Shown here piece by piece: positions 6,186 to 6,651 of a DNA stretch of 6,651 nucleotides (the stretch's first letter is position 1; each line of letters starts with the position of its first letter). The notes beneath the pieces were generated by a model. The model ran no database searches. It had not been told where the DNA came from and worked only from the letters and a program-made list of their open reading frames with translations. A program made the translations under genes and the position numbers. Source of the DNA: Nitrospinota bacterium (GTDB taxonomy: Bacteria; Nitrospinota; Nitrospinia; JACRGO01); NCBI GenBank assembly GCA_016212295.1, contig JACRGO010000114.1:1-6651 (forward strand). The letters are read 5' to 3'.

Positions 6186-6359
6186 ATGGGAATTGATAAA
6201 GAGCTTCTGGACATTCTTGCATGTCCCAAGTGCAAAGGCGATATATATTTAACCGAAAATGAAGATGGACTCATTTGCGATGCTTGCAAGCTTAAATACG
6301 AAATCAAGGATGATATCCCAATCATGTTGATTGATGAAGCCATCAAGTTGGATGTATAG
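6186..6359 (+). CDS. Trm112 family (UPF0434-like) zinc-ribbon protein
   Basis: A 57-residue protein starts MGIDKELLDILACPKCKG and contains ICDAC and DDIPIMLIDEA. This is the Trm112/UPF0434 pattern: an N-terminal helix, CPxC, a beta hairpin, then a Y-x-I-x-D-x-IP-x-ML segment. All four cysteines of a zinc ribbon are present (13, 16, 31, 34), whereas E. coli YcaR has lost part of the second pair. Eukaryotic and archaeal Trm112 activates methyltransferases; the bacterial role is poorly defined. The start is fixed by AAGGAGG at 6172-6178, seven bases upstream of ATG. It follows the cytochrome gene by 36 bases with no terminator visible, so co-transcription is likely, though a direct functional link to respiration is not implied. 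Confidence 0.92.
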   Translation: MGIDKELLDILACPKCKGDIYLTENEDGLICDACKLKYEIKDDIPIMLIDEAIKLDV

Positions 6360-6547
6360 CTGTCTTCTGTCGGGATTTCCTATCTTATCGCTTATAAATC
6401 AACTCGATGCTATAAATGAAGAGGCAACAGCAGAACGTCGAGCATCGAAGTAATGAAAATTTATTTGTAACTATTCAGCGTGTTTTTATTTTTGTTCTCC
6501 TTAAAACTGAATTTTTATAGTTAAAGGGAGCCTGCGGTCTTTTTACA
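6360..6547. other. Non-coding spacer after the Trm112 gene
   Basis: No gene is recognisable here. The only symmetry seen is an 8-base inverted pair, TCGATGCT at 6404-6411 and AGCATCGA at 6441-6448, around a 29-base loop and without a T run. This is too weak to call a terminator. Confidence 0.4.
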
Positions 6548-6651
6548 TCCCCCTGGCCCCCTTTTCCAAGGGGGAATCAGGCGATGTATGGGAACATACC
6601 GCGATGGACGGCACAACCCATTCCCCCTTAACAAAGGGGGATTAAGGGGGA
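6548..6651. mobile_element. MITE-like element with C5/G5-rich inverted arms, cut by window end
   Basis: The left arm (6548-6577) and the reverse complement of the right arm (6620-6651) share the layout TCCCCC, a short spacer, CCCCC, an 8-base AT-rich loop, GGGGG, AAT, with a 2-base length difference. Each arm also folds on itself through CCCCC and GGGGG. The 42-bp middle contains a small GTATG/CATAC hairpin. There is no coding sequence. The pattern is like dispersed non-autonomous repeats common in environmental bacteria. The right edge may lie outside the window. Confidence 0.7.

Noticed and set aside
6404-6448. 8-base inverted pair after the Trm112 gene as terminator
   Set aside because: The loop is 29 bases and there is no T run after the second arm.

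Overview
The window looks like chromosomal DNA of an uncultivated anaerobic or micro-aerobic respiratory bacterium, perhaps Nitrospirota, Desulfobacterota or a related lineage. This placement is inferred from gene content: a DUF116 protein, a split b6-type cytochrome b complex with a cytochrome c tail, a Sec-type NosZ-like copper protein, and dispersed C5/G5-rich inverted repeats. No rRNA, tRNA or other phylogenetic marker is present. The genes have moderate GC content and the spacers are very AT-rich. All seven supported genes lie on the + strand.

Layout. Positions 1-367 hold no gene. They contain a possible decayed repeat arm and a perfect 35-bp inverted repeat whose right arm ends on the start codon of the next gene. 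A DUF116 membrane protein follows (368-1177). A 535-bp AT-rich gap then leads to a candidate sigma70 promoter and a two-gene unit: a small secreted protein (1713-2129) and a 604-residue NosZ-family copper protein (2153-3967). Both start at TTG behind strong Shine-Dalgarno sequences. A strong intrinsic terminator (3997-4028) closes this unit. Next come a small lipoprotein (4069-4563), a spacer with a 70-bp degenerate direct repeat and a long imperfect hairpin, and then a b6-type cytochrome b (4792-5424). That gene overlaps by 4 bases a subunit IV-like protein with a C-terminal heme c site (5421-6149). A 57-residue Trm112-family zinc-ribbon protein (6186-6359) follows, and the window ends inside a MITE-like inverted repeat.

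How the genes may work together. Cytochrome b and the subunit IV/cytochrome c fusion would form a quinol-oxidising bc complex that delivers electrons to a heme c on the outer side of the membrane. The exported NosZ-like protein, with a beta-propeller and a CuA-like cupredoxin domain, is a plausible terminal acceptor. This link rests on gene proximity and family knowledge only. No Rieske protein and no nosR/D/F/Y/L accessory genes lie in the window.

The most interesting point is the copper protein. It aligns collinearly with classical NosZ, but by manual alignment two metal ligands have changed: the second His of the CuZ His-His pair is Asn91, and the upstream CuA His is Met499. Whether it reduces N2O or does something else cannot be settled from the sequence.
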